64,000 bases of DNA, from contig NC_058499.1 in NCBI RefSeq assembly GCF_020382885.2, forward strand, positions 8,479,872 through 8,543,871, given 5' to 3'. Under the pieces are notes generated by a model. It was not told the DNA's origin and made no database searches. It saw only the letters and a program-made list of their open reading frames with translations. Positions 10,970-22,200 of this stretch are shown here, in pieces; positions within the stretch are counted from its first letter, which is position 1; each line of letters begins with the position of its first letter. Source of the DNA: Scatophagus argus. Its lineage: Eukaryota; Chordata; Actinopteri; Scatophagidae. Both the position numbers and the translations under genes were made by a program.

Positions 10970-13900
10970 CATTCTAGTAATTCTCACTCCAACATACAGT
11001 ATGGTGAATATCAGCTCTTACAAGAATTTTGTGTACCCGTCACTCACATTAAGTGGAAAGTAATGTACAGCATACTAAATATGGTTCTCACCGAGGGTTC
11101 GAGTGGCCAATGTGTGAATTCCAAGAGCGAGAGATTTCAGCTCAGGCTTAATGCACCTGAAAAAAAAAAGACTGTGGCATTAAAGGAGATTCTACATTTA
11201 AACACTGAGCATGACATTGAAAAGATGCTTTAATGTGAACATCTAATTTCTGACAGTTTTAGTTATTTGCCCACTTCCCCACTGATGATACTGTATTATA
11301 TGGAATTGATTAGGAAGTGTAGCATGTTCAAGAATGACAAGATACTGTATTGCCTGCGTGTGAGATTGTGATGGGGGTTATTGTCAGACCTGACAAGCAG
11401 CACGAAGCCTGGTGTCCCCCCAAGAGAGATGATGAAGGAGCTGAGGACGGACAGAGCCAGGAAATAAGGGAAGATTCTGTCACAGCTGTCCCTGCGTGGA
11501 CACTGGCCCAGAGTGGCCGTCAGGTTGCCATGGTGTGTGTCAGCCAGCGCTACACACCTGCAATTGTCAAACACCTAACAAAGAAAGAAAGAAAAAAACC
11601 TAAGTTGACAGACTGAGCTGCAGCACAGCAGGAAACACTGGTCCTGTAGGTAAATAGTCATGCAATTAAAAACAAAATGTCATTTGCTACTCTGTAGGAA
11701 TCAGTGATATAAGAAACTTCTGCACGACGTGAATTCGACACAGTAATTACTGTAGTATTATGCTGTATTCACTAGCTGACAGATACATTGACAATTATGA
11801 GTGTGCGTCTGACCGTATTCCTGCCAGAGCCGGTGGAGGAGATGCATCCAGCCAAGCAGGGGGACACATAGGTGATCCCGTTCGCCCCACAAACTGGATC
11901 CCACTCCCTCCTGGAGCACAAGCAACCCGAATTACAGTCAGAGAAGAGAGACGGTTCCTGATGAGACAAGCCTTCCACTCTGCATGAGACAACACGAAGA
12001 AAATGTATATATTATTGACAGCTCATATGAAAAATTGATCAAATACGAAGCCACAGCCATTACTGTGCACTGAATATGAAAACAGAAACAAAGAAAGGCT
12101 ACAGAAAAAAGGAAGCCTGGGAAATGCGTTAGCTGTAATGATTGCAGAATTTGCCTCACCCTAGCTTCTCCTTCTGAATATTGAATAATCCACCAAGACA
12201 TCAGGGAAATGCATCCAGACAATACATACCCAGTATAGGAAACTGTAATGCCTGCCACCTTGGAGTTCTCACAGCCCATGGCTAAGAAAAAGAGCGACAG
12301 GAAGTAACCCAGCAGGGAGGTCCCAAAAGCAAATTTAGCTGCTCCCATGATACCCAGCTTGTACTTCTTCATGACAACCCCTCCAGAGAACATCCCTAGG
12401 GCCACAGCCGGGATGTTGATCATGCCTAGTCAAACCACACAATACAACAGATTCTTAAAGGGATAGAGGATCAGGAAACAATGTGAGCAGCAACATCAGA
12501 CAGCAACACCGTTCCCCGAAAGGGATCCAAGTCAGAATGCTTTCATTCATATTTCATGTAAAGTGAACTGAAGTCATGTTGTGAAAGATAAAAATGACTT
12601 TTGATGGTTGGGGGGATATGGAATGCATTTCTCAACATCCAACACCCTCTTTGCTTGTTCAGTTATGTGACTTCAAAAAGATCTGCTTTTGCTTTTACAC
12701 CATCTCAAATTTCATCAGATTGACCTAACAGTTGGACTCTTGATTCTGAGCATTTTTTATATATTTTTTTTTGTCATTTCAGAATGTCCAGCAGTTGTGG
12801 TAAACCTTGTTGTCATTTTGAAGCTGCAGTCTTTACTTAAGGGGGGATGTGGGAGTTAAAGCATAAAAAATTCATCAAAGCTGGCTCATGAAACACTTAT
12901 GATGACCATCCAGCTCACATCACTTTGCATCCTTAAATACTTTCCTCTTAGTCAGACAAGACAGGTTTTGAACAAGCTTGCAACTCATCTACGAAGATAA
13001 AATGACCAGACAAAAATCATCCAAACACAGTAAACATTATGAATTATCAAAATACTCTTACACTTACCCATGAGGAAATTGGCTTTTGATGCCGACTGGC
13101 CATAGTGTTGCTCGATGTATTTGGGTTTGTAGGTGACCATCCCGATGAGAGAATTGAACTGAATGATGGTTACACTTAAGTAGATGATGTACACAGGATT
13201 TCCAAGGAGATTTTTCAATGTTGGCACAAACTCTGAGTGGGGAAATGCATGAATACAACTTTAAATGAAGATGTTGCCTCTTGCAACACACCTGAGCATT
13301 TCATCAAAATTTACAGGTTACTATTGCATTCATAATATGATGTTCAAAGCTAGAATCAAAACATGTTTAAAATGGCACAACTTCTGTGTAACTGGATTAA
13401 CTGCTGACAAAAATGGTTTTGGATCTGAAGAAAATCTGTGATCATAGGAGGAAATAAAGATATAATATCATCTTGCAGTTGTGACTGAAATATGAGAACT
13501 CTGTGATTTAGAAGTTCTCTTTAGGAAGGTTTTTTGTGCAAAAGAGGCTCAGAGGAAAGCAGTAAAAGAAAAGGTTAGAAATGTTCTATATTCCATACAG
13601 ATTACAATGCCAATACTCCAATAAAGTACAATGGGAAACGTGGTGTAAATGTAATCATACCTTTGGCCATCTGATGTAAATTAGCTGGCTCTTCAGGTCT
13701 GAACTTGTGCTCCAGTGTTGGGGAGTCTTTAATAAACCTGGCTTGCTCGGGAGTACAGCTGGTATCGTGTTTATCCACAGGCATGGGCAGTGATTTAGGC
13801 AGGAACCAGAAAGGAACAGCAGACATGAGGGTGATAGTACCAGCGATGAGGTAGCCCAGCCACCACGCCCCCACCCAGCGAGCATCACCAGGGGTGATAG

Positions 13901-16900
13901 TTACTGTCTCTGCGAAGAGATATGAACCATCAGGACAGTGTCTGTCTACATTTTGTTTTCTTTGCTTCTCATTTATTATAGTGTACAATTTATATAGAGT
14001 GTCAGTTTCAAAGTGCTTGCTTCCCAGTCACATTATTCTGTAGGGATTTATTCTCCCCAAATCCATTTCCTCTTGTTAAGCAGTCGGATGACAGCTTACT
14101 CACCCATGTCCACATAGCCAATGTCAACGTAGATTTTGGCACACAGTGACCCCAGCAGGTACCCAAAAACAGGACCAATAACTGATATGGTTTGGACACA
14201 TCCTAGACAACAAAGAAAGGTCTTTTCATTTAGGCAGATGCCATGAGCACTCAGGTGACCATAGGCAACAATCCTATTTGTATTTCCTAAGCCAAACAAG
14301 GTGGTTTTGGTTCCTAAGAAATAAGTTATCTTAAAAATAAAAATAAGATAGTTTTAAAAAAAAGTCAGCACTGGTTTTTAGTTTCACACAGAACTCCTTA
14401 TTCACCTGTACAAATACACTTCCCGTGTTAAAGACAACTAAAATGAAGAGCCCTTAATCCATACCGAGTAAGTGAGCGAGGTGCATTACCAATGTAGAGG
14501 GCAGCATTCTCGGACTGTGCGTAATCGTCAATGTAGGAGATTCCCAGAGGCTGTACAGGAGTCTCTCCAATACCACGCAGGACGTTTCCCAGAAACACAT
14601 AGATCCACATCGAAACACTGGACTCTCGCTCACAGCCTACAGTTTAAAGTAAAATAGGAAAAATGGGTTAAGAAGTGTCAATTCAAACCCTCAAAACCTG
14701 ACAAAGCAATAACAAAAAATCCCAATGAACCTTATCCTTGCCTGCCTATCTTTCTATGTTACATTTTACTGTAGACGCTAAGTAAAACAGAAATAAGCAG
14801 TATGTTTTTTTGTCCAAACACAATAACGATTGTACTCCTAATCTTACCTCTAGAGGGAAGCATAGATGGTCTGTCACCTGCCCTCGTGGACTCAGGTGAG
14901 CTTTCTGGGCATGGAGAGAGGTTATTGGTTGAATTCAGTGAAGATCTAACTGATGTTTCGATCTTATAGCTGCGTACAAAATACCAATGTGACTGTTAAA
15001 CAGGGGAAGGGAGAGAGCATCAGGTCTCGTTAGATATTCACAACGTGAAGCACCAATACATACATCAGAGAGTACATTTTGCAAACTCCAAGGAACACTG
15101 TCACTAGATTGTGTTTACAGTGACTGAGGACTTAAAGAAATACACAAGTGGAATTTGTCAACTGCAATGCATACAGACGTGATATTTTGCCTACCGGCCA
15201 ATGATGAAATGAGGCATGGCGATCAAAAAGGTCCCAAAAGACATCAATATGCACCCGATTGCTATGATCTTGGGTCGATGGAGTTTGGCACCAAAATAGC
15301 TCACAAAGGCAATCACCAGCAAATTCCCTACAGGATGGGACAACCAGTAAAGCAGACGGAGATGAGTCCAATACATTAAATATGAGACCTACTGTTGAAA
15401 TTTCACTTAGGAGACTACAAAGTTTTGTTTATATACACTAAAGGGTCTTTGTCTTTTAAATCAGAAGCGAGAGATACGCAAATACATTATTTGTCTTTTA
15501 AAGTTCATTCTGAAAAATTACATCGACAGGGCTAAGGGGCACTGAGACACATGTCTCATGTCTCGCAGCATTTTGGTCACTGAAAGCTGCGTTTTCAAAA
15601 AACGAAAGGACCAAATGCGTCTCATGACTCCTATCTGTGTTTGCCATTTACAGTATCAGCTTGCAGTATTACATATTCACTACTCAGCCTGTTGTGCAAC
15701 TGCACAAACCTTTACAAACCCCCCTACTCCAAGCCTACACACTGTAGCTTCAAAAGACTTTTCATTCATTAATAGTCAATTAGGTATGCAACTGGTGACT
15801 ATTTAAGGGGACGTATACATGCTATACTGCCAAGCTTGATGACATGCTGAGAACATATTCCTGGCTTACTTGCATTAGCATCTGAATGCTTCAAAACATG
15901 TGCACGAATAGCCACTAAAGAGAAAAATACACAAACAAAATGGAAATGAGAAACCCACCTATTTCAAAGCTCCCGTCTATGATGCCAATCAGATAACTGG
16001 GGATGTCAAATCGCCTCTCTAGTTGTGTAATTGTGCTCTTCATGTAGCTGCCAGATAAAGCCTTGGCAAAGTAGGCAAAGGACAAGGCTGCAAGGAACAA
16101 CTATGGAGACAAAGAAAAAGAAGACAGAACAATGTGTCAAAGGGGTCCCAAAGTGCTTCTCGTGTACATTTTAATGTCAAAAGATTATATCAACCTGCTT
16201 TTTTCAAGAATTTCCCTCCAGGGATTAATAAAGGAATTCTGATTCTGATTCTGATTTACTATTACTGTTTTTTAATCATATAATTAATATTACCAGAGAT
16301 AATATTAGTGGCACTGTAGTTTAAACATTCATCTTTAAAACTCATACTCAGCAGAGGGGCCACAATGATAAAGAAACATGATAAGTACCAAAGTCAGATT
16401 TTAGAGGCTGGACTGAAACGAGAACATTTAGCACCTAAAACAAAGCAGGGAAGGAAAACGTCACACAACGTAGCACTAGAGCTTGTGACGTATATTTCTT
16501 TGAGTGTGTTTCTGCACGTATGACTTGAATTTGCAGAGCAGATGCATCTTTGTAAGTCTGGGCCAGAGAGTGTATTGAGCTCCCTCGCCCTTCTGCTAGG
16601 CCGCCTGTGGACACTGACAGTCAGCAACAAAGGGAGGATTAGAGGCAAGGCAAGGCAAGTTTTATAGAGAAGCCAATCCTACTAGGACACAGACACATCC
16701 ATCGTGCTATGACCTGACAGATCAACTGACGTGCAGCATTACTGGAACCAGGTGAGGGCTAACCACAGCCAGCACTCTTAGAGATGAAAATAACCCGATC
16801 TCAGAAGAGACACACGTGTCCCTGATCAACAAACACATGCATGTGTGCATTTGAAAGCAGCTCAGAATTCACAAACCACTTTTATCGTGGTATTATTAGG

Positions 16901-19387
16901 AACCTGTTTCAAAGACTGGTTTACCAAAATATCAAAAAAGCTGTTTTAAAAAAATGAAAGAATCTATCCTTTCTATAAAGACCACATCTATTGTTATGGG
17001 GGCTTTTATGACATTCATAAATACACATAATGCTTTCTGATGCACTATATCAACAGTCATAAAACATTATAGATGTGACTTGAATGAATTAGAAGTTCAT
17101 GTTGACTCTTGACTAGTTATAAAACTAAAGGTTTATAACTAGTCAGCCGAATTAACACCTCTGCAGTTCTCTCAAAATTTCAGTTACGTGAAGTGCAAGG
17201 CCATTTTGACCATTTTGTAAGGCCATTACAGCAGAACAGGAAGCTTCAAAACAGAGAAGTAGTTTTTGAGTTTCCAGAGATACTGTGTAATAGTCTAATA
17301 TAAAAACATGGTTTGGCAAAGCAAGAAGAGAAAAAAAAGATTCTCAGATCTGTGAGGATTTGGCAGAGAAAACAACAACAACAACAAAAAAAACTACACC
17401 TCTGTAATAAAAACACAAGAGGAACTTTTAACTATTTAAACATTTAGAGGCCTGCTAATTTTCTAGCATGTATGGCAGCCTATATAGCACTGAACCACAT
17501 TTCCTCTGCAGAAAGGATACCCTAGAGGGGCTTAAACACATTTTCTCCACTGTCAGGCAGCCCTGGAGGGCAGTTTATCACACCCCTCTGAGTCCCCCAG
17601 CAGAGCTTAGAGGAACCAGGAGGGCTATGGCAGCCACCTGGGTGGTCTGCAGCTGAGTAATTCATCTCTCAATATTGTACCGGCTTTGCTCTAATGTCAA
17701 GTGCAAAATTACCATTCATCTCACACAATATAAGTGGATATTATTCTTGAGTAAGAATGCTGCTGCACGATGGTTCTCACATGACCGCATTAATAATATT
17801 TAGTTGTGGATCTAGAAACCTTAAAAACGCACAATGGCATCTGCATTTTGCCAGATGTCATAATTCAAATGTACCTATGCAGCTTTATGAAACATAGAAT
17901 GATGAAATGCGTAAAGAAAATCATTTGAGATCCTTTCTTAAAACCTACTTTTAACATCGTTTTATGTATTTTATGCTTTATTGGTTCTATGAGCATCACT
18001 CTTGCCTGGTTATCTACGCTTTCAACCATCCTAAAAGTGGTATGTCACTAACTTAAGCTCACAATATTTACAGAACACACTTACAGTATGTAGAACAATC
18101 CTAATGTGGGATAAACAAGGCACTACAAAAACCCTTTCTGTGGATGAACAAGCGCATGTTGTCTCAAAAACACCACACTGCAAAGTTCATTGTGGGATTA
18201 TCACACAGAGAAGGAAAACACACATGGACAAAAAAGCTGCATGACTGGAATTCCTTATTATTGTTGCTTGCAGTTGTCAAAGTATTTCACTAAGCAGCTT
18301 TTTAATTATTGTCCAATGTGCTTCTTAATCCAATAAAGAGGTACAGACCCTTCATTCTGACCTATTTTAGAGAAGCACAAACTTTGTCTAAGGAATTTTT
18401 CACAGCGACTTAATACCCAGTCCAAAGGGCATTGAGAGCTGCTGCACTTAGCACCTTTCATGGTCATCAGCTGGGCCCACCAGAAACACGCAGCACACTC
18501 AACTCCGTGCTTTCAGTGGGTCGTGGATTTATGTCAACATACACAGAAGACACTTCAGAAGGGGCTTTATACTGCAAGTCATCCATAAAAAAATGTGCCT
18601 TTTAAATAACTTCATGGTACCACAGAGACGCCAGTAGCATTTAGACGCAAGAGAGTGCAATCACCATCATATGCACTATGTCTCTCTTTCTGATATGCAC
18701 TATATAGACAGAAGTACTGGGGCACCTAATGATTACACTAACAGGGTGACCATCAGGTCAGGCACTGATGTTGGACCAAAAGGCCTGGCTCACAATCTCC
18801 GTTGCAGTTGATCCCAAAGGTGTTGGATGGGGTTGAGGTCAGGGCTCTGTGTGGGCCAGTCAAGTTCTTCCACACCAAACTCATCCAACCATGTCTTTAT
18901 GGAGCTTTGCTTCGTGCACTGGGTAACAGTCATGCTGGAATAGAAAAGAGCCTTCCTCAAACTGTTACCACAAAGTTGGAAGCATAGCAAAATGTCCAAA
19001 ATGTCTTGGTGTGATGAAGCATTAATATTTCCCTTCACTGGAAGTAAGAGGCCAAGACCAACCCCTGAAAAACAGCTGCATAAAGAGATGTGTCTGGCTA
19101 CTTTTCTGTATATAGTGTATATGTGATCCCAGTAATTGAGATGTTTTTGTTTCCTCTCTGAGCCAGGCAGTGGGACATACGGACCCTTAGGCTGAAACAT
19201 TTAAAACATGTTAGAGAACGCAGTCCCCTTTAGTCTGTTACTCATTTAGTCCCCTCATGCCCAGCCCCCCTTTTTAATTGATGTTCAGTACCTTCAGATT
19301 GGGGTGGCAGGAGTTCTTCACTGCAGAGGAGGTAGGCTTGTTGTCCAGGGTCCAGCTGCCTTTGGCTGTGTTGTCCATCTTTTTCAT
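9676..19387 (-). CDS. slco1c1: Solute carrier organic anion transporter 1C1 (OATP1C1), complete
   Basis: OATP1C1 is a plasma-membrane transporter of thyroxine and related anions, in mammals at the blood-brain barrier. Fourteen coding exons join to 702 residues (human 712): 19292-19387, 15959-16100, 15195-15327, 14848-14969, 14490-14636, 14104-14202, 13661-13909, 13068-13232, 12230-12425, 11814-11979, 11390-11574, 11092-11156, 10572-10689, 9676-9901. All junctions keep frame. The 12-pass pattern is present, with the OATP signature [11 protein letters not shown] near residue 256 and a Kazal-type cysteine-rich loop over about residues 463-530. The C-terminus ETRL is a class I PDZ ligand, as in human OATP1C1. 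[15 protein letters not shown] matches OATP1C1 best; another fish OATP1 paralogue (1d, 1e, 1f) is the main alternative. It lies downstream of pde3a in the same orientation. Confidence 0.85.
10572..10689 (-). CDS. slco1c1: slco1c1 exon: [10 protein letters not shown] region
   Basis: Acceptor catgacag|CTGG and donor TACAG|gtaatt. It encodes the family-conserved [20 protein letters not shown] followed by a Cys-Gly loop ([10 protein letters not shown]). Confidence 0.9.
10937..10966. repeat. (CA)15 microsatellite
   Basis: Thirty nucleotides of uninterrupted CA in a slco1c1 intron. Confidence 0.95.
11092..11156 (-). CDS. slco1c1: slco1c1 short exon (65 nt)
   Basis: Acceptor tttttttcag|GTGC and donor CCCTCG|gtgaga. 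It encodes [19 protein letters not shown], a loop conserved across OATPs. The exon is too short to appear as an open frame of its own. Confidence 0.88.
11390..11574 (-). CDS. slco1c1: slco1c1 exon: end of Kazal loop and TM10
   Basis: Acceptor gtgttag-type at 11575/11574 and donor GTCAG|gtctga. It carries the last cysteines of the extracellular loop ([15 protein letters not shown]) and a membrane segment [18 protein letters not shown]. Confidence 0.87.
11814..11979 (-). CDS. slco1c1: slco1c1 exon: Kazal-type domain core
   Basis: Acceptor catgcag|AGTG and donor AATACG|gtcaga. It holds the cysteine pattern [24 protein letters not shown] and LAGC. This domain sits in the large extracellular loop between membrane segments 9 and 10 of OATPs. 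Confidence 0.9.
12230..12425 (-). CDS. slco1c1: slco1c1 exon: TM8-TM9
   Basis: Acceptor tgactag|GCAT and donor ACTGG|gtatgt. It encodes [14 protein letters not shown] and [19 protein letters not shown], then [14 protein letters not shown] at the start of the large extracellular loop. Confidence 0.9.
13068..13232 (-). CDS. slco1c1: slco1c1 exon: TM7
   Basis: Acceptor ccactcag|AGTT and donor ATGG|gtaagt. It encodes [16 protein letters not shown] and [19 protein letters not shown], almost the same as human OATP1C1. Confidence 0.9.
13661..13909 (-). CDS. slco1c1: slco1c1 exon: OATP signature, TM6
   Basis: Acceptor cttcgcag|AGAC and donor GCCAAAG|gtatga. The OATP superfamily signature [13 protein letters not shown] is encoded at about 13852-13886. 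The membrane segment ends in [10 protein letters not shown] before a charged cytosolic loop. Confidence 0.92.
14104..14202 (-). CDS. slco1c1: slco1c1 exon: TM5
   Basis: Acceptor tgtctag|GATG and donor GACATGG|gtgagt. It encodes [19 protein letters not shown] and [14 protein letters not shown]. Confidence 0.9.
14490..14636 (-). CDS. slco1c1: slco1c1 exon: TM4
   Basis: Acceptor actgtag|GCTG and donor ACATTG|gtaatg. It encodes [18 protein letters not shown] and [12 protein letters not shown], conserved across OATP1. Confidence 0.9.
14848..14969 (-). CDS. slco1c1: slco1c1 exon: variable extracellular loop 2
   Basis: Acceptor gtacgcag|CTAT and donor CTAGAG|gtaaga. It encodes about 40 Ser-rich residues with possible N-glycosylation sites (NST, NLS). 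It is assigned by phase and position because this loop is variable between OATPs. Confidence 0.8.
15195..15327 (-). CDS. slco1c1: slco1c1 exon: TM2-TM3
   Basis: Acceptor cctgtag|GGAA and donor TTGGCCG|gtaggc. It encodes [19 protein letters not shown] and [13 protein letters not shown]; this block is the best evidence for OATP1C1. Confidence 0.9.
15959..16100 (-). CDS. slco1c1: slco1c1 exon: TM1
   Basis: Acceptor ctccatag|TTGT and donor GAAATAG|gtgggt. It encodes [17 protein letters not shown] and [18 protein letters not shown], conserved in all OATP1 proteins. Confidence 0.92.
16206..16257 (+). mobile_element. 3' tail of a teleost LINE, with (TGATTC)3
   Basis: The words atttccctccagggattaa and taaaggaa followed by three copies of a ctgatt hexamer match the well-known 3' end of fish non-LTR retrotransposons (probably L2 clade). 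Only the tail is present. The clade assignment is from memory. Confidence 0.5.
16983..17077. repeat. Imperfect foldback, about 95 nt
   Basis: CACATCTA and CTTTTATGAC on the left pair, with gaps, with GTCATAAAA and TAGATGTG on the right. It may be a decayed small foldback element. The arms are seen directly; the class is unknown. Confidence 0.5.
17110..17145. repeat. Near-perfect inverted repeat, 15-bp arms
   Basis: TGACTAGTTATAAAAC pairs with GTTTATAACTAGTCA across the 5-nt spacer TAAAG, with one unpaired A in the left arm. Confidence 0.8.
18698..19117 (-). mobile_element. Internally deleted Tc1/mariner-like transposon
   Basis: Terminal inverted repeats CACTATATAGACAGAAGTA (left) and the complement of CACTATATACAGAAAAGTA (right) bound 420 nt. 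The minus strand still encodes the end of a DD34E transposase: [20 protein letters not shown] and an upstream block beginning [11 protein letters not shown]. Full elements are about 1.5 kb, so most of the transposase, including the catalytic start, is missing and the copy cannot mobilise itself. Similar copies are frequent in fish genomes. Confidence 0.85.
19292..19387 (-). CDS. slco1c1: slco1c1 first coding exon
   Basis: ATG at 19387-19385 in the good context GCGGCCATGA is followed by 32 codons of polar N-terminus ([11 protein letters not shown] to CHPNLK) and donor CTGAAG|gtactg. Phase 0 joins directly to LFLAALSF. Length and charge resemble the human cytosolic N-terminus. The N-terminus is variable, so this rests on phase, Kozak context and position. 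Confidence 0.8.
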
Positions 19388-20211
19388 GGCCGCCTTGTAC
19401 GGTACCTTTTCTGAGCAGTTTTGTTATACTACGATGTCTTCACTCACACCTGCTAGAAGAATCAAGAGTTAAAGATCTGTCAGACACGTCTTTGTCAAAA
19501 ACAAGTACTTCCTCAGATTTAAGTAAGGTTAAACAACACAGAGGCATTCACAACAGACACTGTATGTCCAAGATGTGTATGACCTTGCTTTAAAACTGTA
19601 CAGAAGAATAAAGAGCGAGCCTAGCTCCATCACAGTGCCTTCCATCAAGTCCAACAGTGACATCTATTCACACCTGTCACAGATTTGATTTTAAATTCAA
19701 AGAGAGAATTTTGAAGTATCGTATACAGAGGAAAATTCAGGAGAGAACTCCACTGCAGACGGTACTTCAGGCCTTCAGAGGAAACACACTTTGATATGAC
19801 CGAGACGAATCAGGCACCAGGAAAAAAACTGTAGAGCGAGCTGCTGTTAGCTGACGAGCAGAGCTGGAAGTGGGAGAAACAAAGTTAGCTTGGAGCCCTG
19901 GAGACGAGGCTTGAAGAGTGGATTTACCAGGACTTAATGTGGGACAAACATAACGGAGGATCAATGAAAATGATTTAAAAAAGGGTTGGCGGTCTACTCT
20001 TCAGTGAGTGATGGAGGCAAGATGTTTGGGAATAGAAGAGGTCGGCTACAAAGATTTCTACAACACGATGACCTCCCAGTTTGATGTTGCACCACACGTC
20101 GCAGAGAAATTCATCTCGTCTTCTCACTATGTTGGTAAGACTGTCAGCTATAAATGGACTTTAAAGAAGGACATCGTTGCAGTGGACGAGACTGCAGTTT
20201 CCTTGAATTAA

Positions 20212-20236
20212 ATTTATTTATTTATTTATTTATTTT
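20212..20236. repeat. (TTTA)n short tandem repeat
   Basis: About six units of ttta, seen directly, in the slco1c1 5' intron. Confidence 0.9.
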
Positions 20237-20838
20237 GTCCTCTTGGGACACACCGGAGAATCCAAGTGACAAAGACGCAGTGTTTTCATAAGTCAACCAG
20301 GTTTGCTCCAGATGCTGCCACTGGACTTTCTATGCTATAGTAATGTCCCATTTAGGATTCAAAAAAACCCCATCCAAATATGATCTGACGACCACTGTGA
20401 CAGCAAACAGGCTTCAGGAGCATATTTCAATTAAGTCCCATAATGGTTTAATTTAAATTTTGACAGTAAAAATGGTTTTGTTTTACTGCAAGCATGTATT
20501 GGTTCCAAATATCAGTTATTGGTTTCCTTGATTTCTAGTAATCTGTACTGTATCTCCCTGAAAAGAAAAACCAAAAACGTTCAGTCAGTCCCTACTGTAA
20601 AGCAAACTAGAAAGCCAATGAGTGTGACCAAGAAAAGGGAGCTGTTTAAGTAACCAGACGATAACTGATATTTGCACTGCGTCTGTTCAGCCTGGTGCAT
20701 GCTGAAGAGAGAGATGATGGATACGGGATCAGAGGGAACAGAGAAATGCAAAGAGCAGAGCTGTGGCGCTGTTAAAAAGGCAGACTGCATATTCAGTGAC
20801 ATGACAACTCCCAATGGATCCCTCCTTCATGCACCAAG

Positions 20839-20840
<2 letters not shown>

Positions 20841-20910
<70 letters not shown>
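20841..20910. repeat. (AC)35 microsatellite
   Basis: Seventy uninterrupted nucleotides of AC, the longest dinucleotide tract in the window. Length is likely to vary between individuals. It may form Z-DNA in the slco1c1 5' intron. Confidence 0.97.
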
Positions 20911-20912
<2 letters not shown>

Positions 20913-22019
20913 CTTTGAACTCTGCAAGAAAAATGTAGCCGTGCCTGATGATATAAGGGCTGTTGTGCTCGTCTAACCTTCACAGACATTCGGTAGAGCA
21001 TAGAGGATTTCGGCACAACAAACCTGTAAACAATTAAAGTCTCAGTGTTTCTCTTTTATGCATGAAAGAAGCTAGTTTTTAGAAAACTGGTTGACCAATT
21101 AGGGACGCACTTTCTTATCATCGTGTAATGATAAGTCAGCGATCACTTTACTTCTGTTAATACTCTTCTAAACAGTGTGCCACAAGTATTTCACATAATA
21201 CTTTCACCAGCTTTTCTTGAAGCTTGTATCTGACCAAGGGGTTTGTTCCAAAATAGGCTTTTAAAGGGATTTCATTAAAGGGATGCAGAATTGTAGAGTT
21301 TCTTGAAAGTGAGTCAAGTCACGCCCTTTACAAATAGGTTTATACTCTCACATAAAATGCCCTATATGTTTAAATCGACAGGGCACTACATGCTTAAATA
21401 ATCTGATGTAATTATAAAAGGAGATTGGTTGCCCTTTAATTGAAGAAACTGGCTTCCTGATCAGGCTTCTTGACAGTAAACCACAAGTGCTTGGCTACTG
21501 TAATGAATGGCCTTTGCAATCAAAATCGCAGAGTTGCATCAAGGAAAATCAAATCACTTTAGAGGAGCGCACTGTTGATTAGGTTAACGTCAAGCAAACT
21601 CAGATGTTTAGCACACCAAGAGGCATTAAGTAAACTTGTGCGGCGTTCAAAGACACATTTGAAGCAACATGGACTTTTAGCAAATCTATCCTATAATAAG
21701 CAACAGCCACGTCAACCCCGTTGAATTAATGGTCGTACGATGCCAGAAGCACACGGCTTAATTAGCCAAATCAATGCACTGTGAGTAACCAGATAATCCG
21801 CTGTTTCTACAGACAGCTGTGTTTGTTGACGCAGAGTTGACGCTGGAATATTTTCAGTCTACATTTCCAATTATGTGAAATAACATCGCTACAAATCCAC
21901 TCAAAGTCCAGTCTGGATAAAATAACCAAAATGTCAAGCGTAATTCTTCGATGAGAACTAATCTTCACTAACAACAACAACAATAACAACGATAATAATA
22001 ATAACATCAAGATACTTAC

Positions 22020-22200
22020 CCAACTCGGAGCTCCGACCTTTTTTCCCCTTCACGACGTCTCTTAACTTCTTGAAATACAATGTGAGGCAGGATGAATACT
22101 GCTGTTTCGCACATAAATCGACCTTCCTCTAATCAAGTCACTTGCTCATACTGTACACGCTCCTCGGAGGAGGCGGGGAGCCACAGGGTGGATACTGAGC
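22020..22200 (-). promoter_or_regulatory. slco1c1: Probable slco1c1 untranslated exon 1 and promoter
   Basis: A near-consensus donor GAGTTGG|gtaagtatc on the minus strand marks the exon end at about 22020. Upstream DNA (to about 22200) is locally GC-rich (ctcggaggaggcggggagcc), unlike its surroundings, as expected for a promoter. The start site is not determined. Confidence 0.4.

Larger units (their letters stand above)
16101..19291 (-). other. slco1c1: slco1c1 intron between coding exons 1 and 2
   Basis: A 3.2-kb intron. It contains a LINE-like tail (16206-16257), two foldback sequences (16983-17077, 17110-17145) and a Tc1-like transposon remnant (18698-19117). No coding exon is seen inside it. 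Confidence 0.8.
19388..22019 (-). other. slco1c1: slco1c1 5' untranslated part and first intron
   Basis: The stretch between the ATG exon and a strong minus-strand donor at 22020/22019. It contains a long AC microsatellite (20841-20910) and a (TTTA)n run (20212-20236). Several short open frames have no similarity. The acceptor for the ATG exon is not certain; ttctag near 19450 is one option. Confidence 0.5.

Noticed and set aside
9676..19387. Assignment to another OATP1 paralogue (1d, 1e or 1f)
   Set aside because: Closest recalled sequence is OATP1C1, the PDZ tail matches, and the gene lies directly after pde3a as in human. A tree would settle it.
20008..20211. 67-codon plus-strand frame near slco1c1 exon 1
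   Set aside because: Opposite strand to the gene, no similarity, ends in a TTTA repeat.
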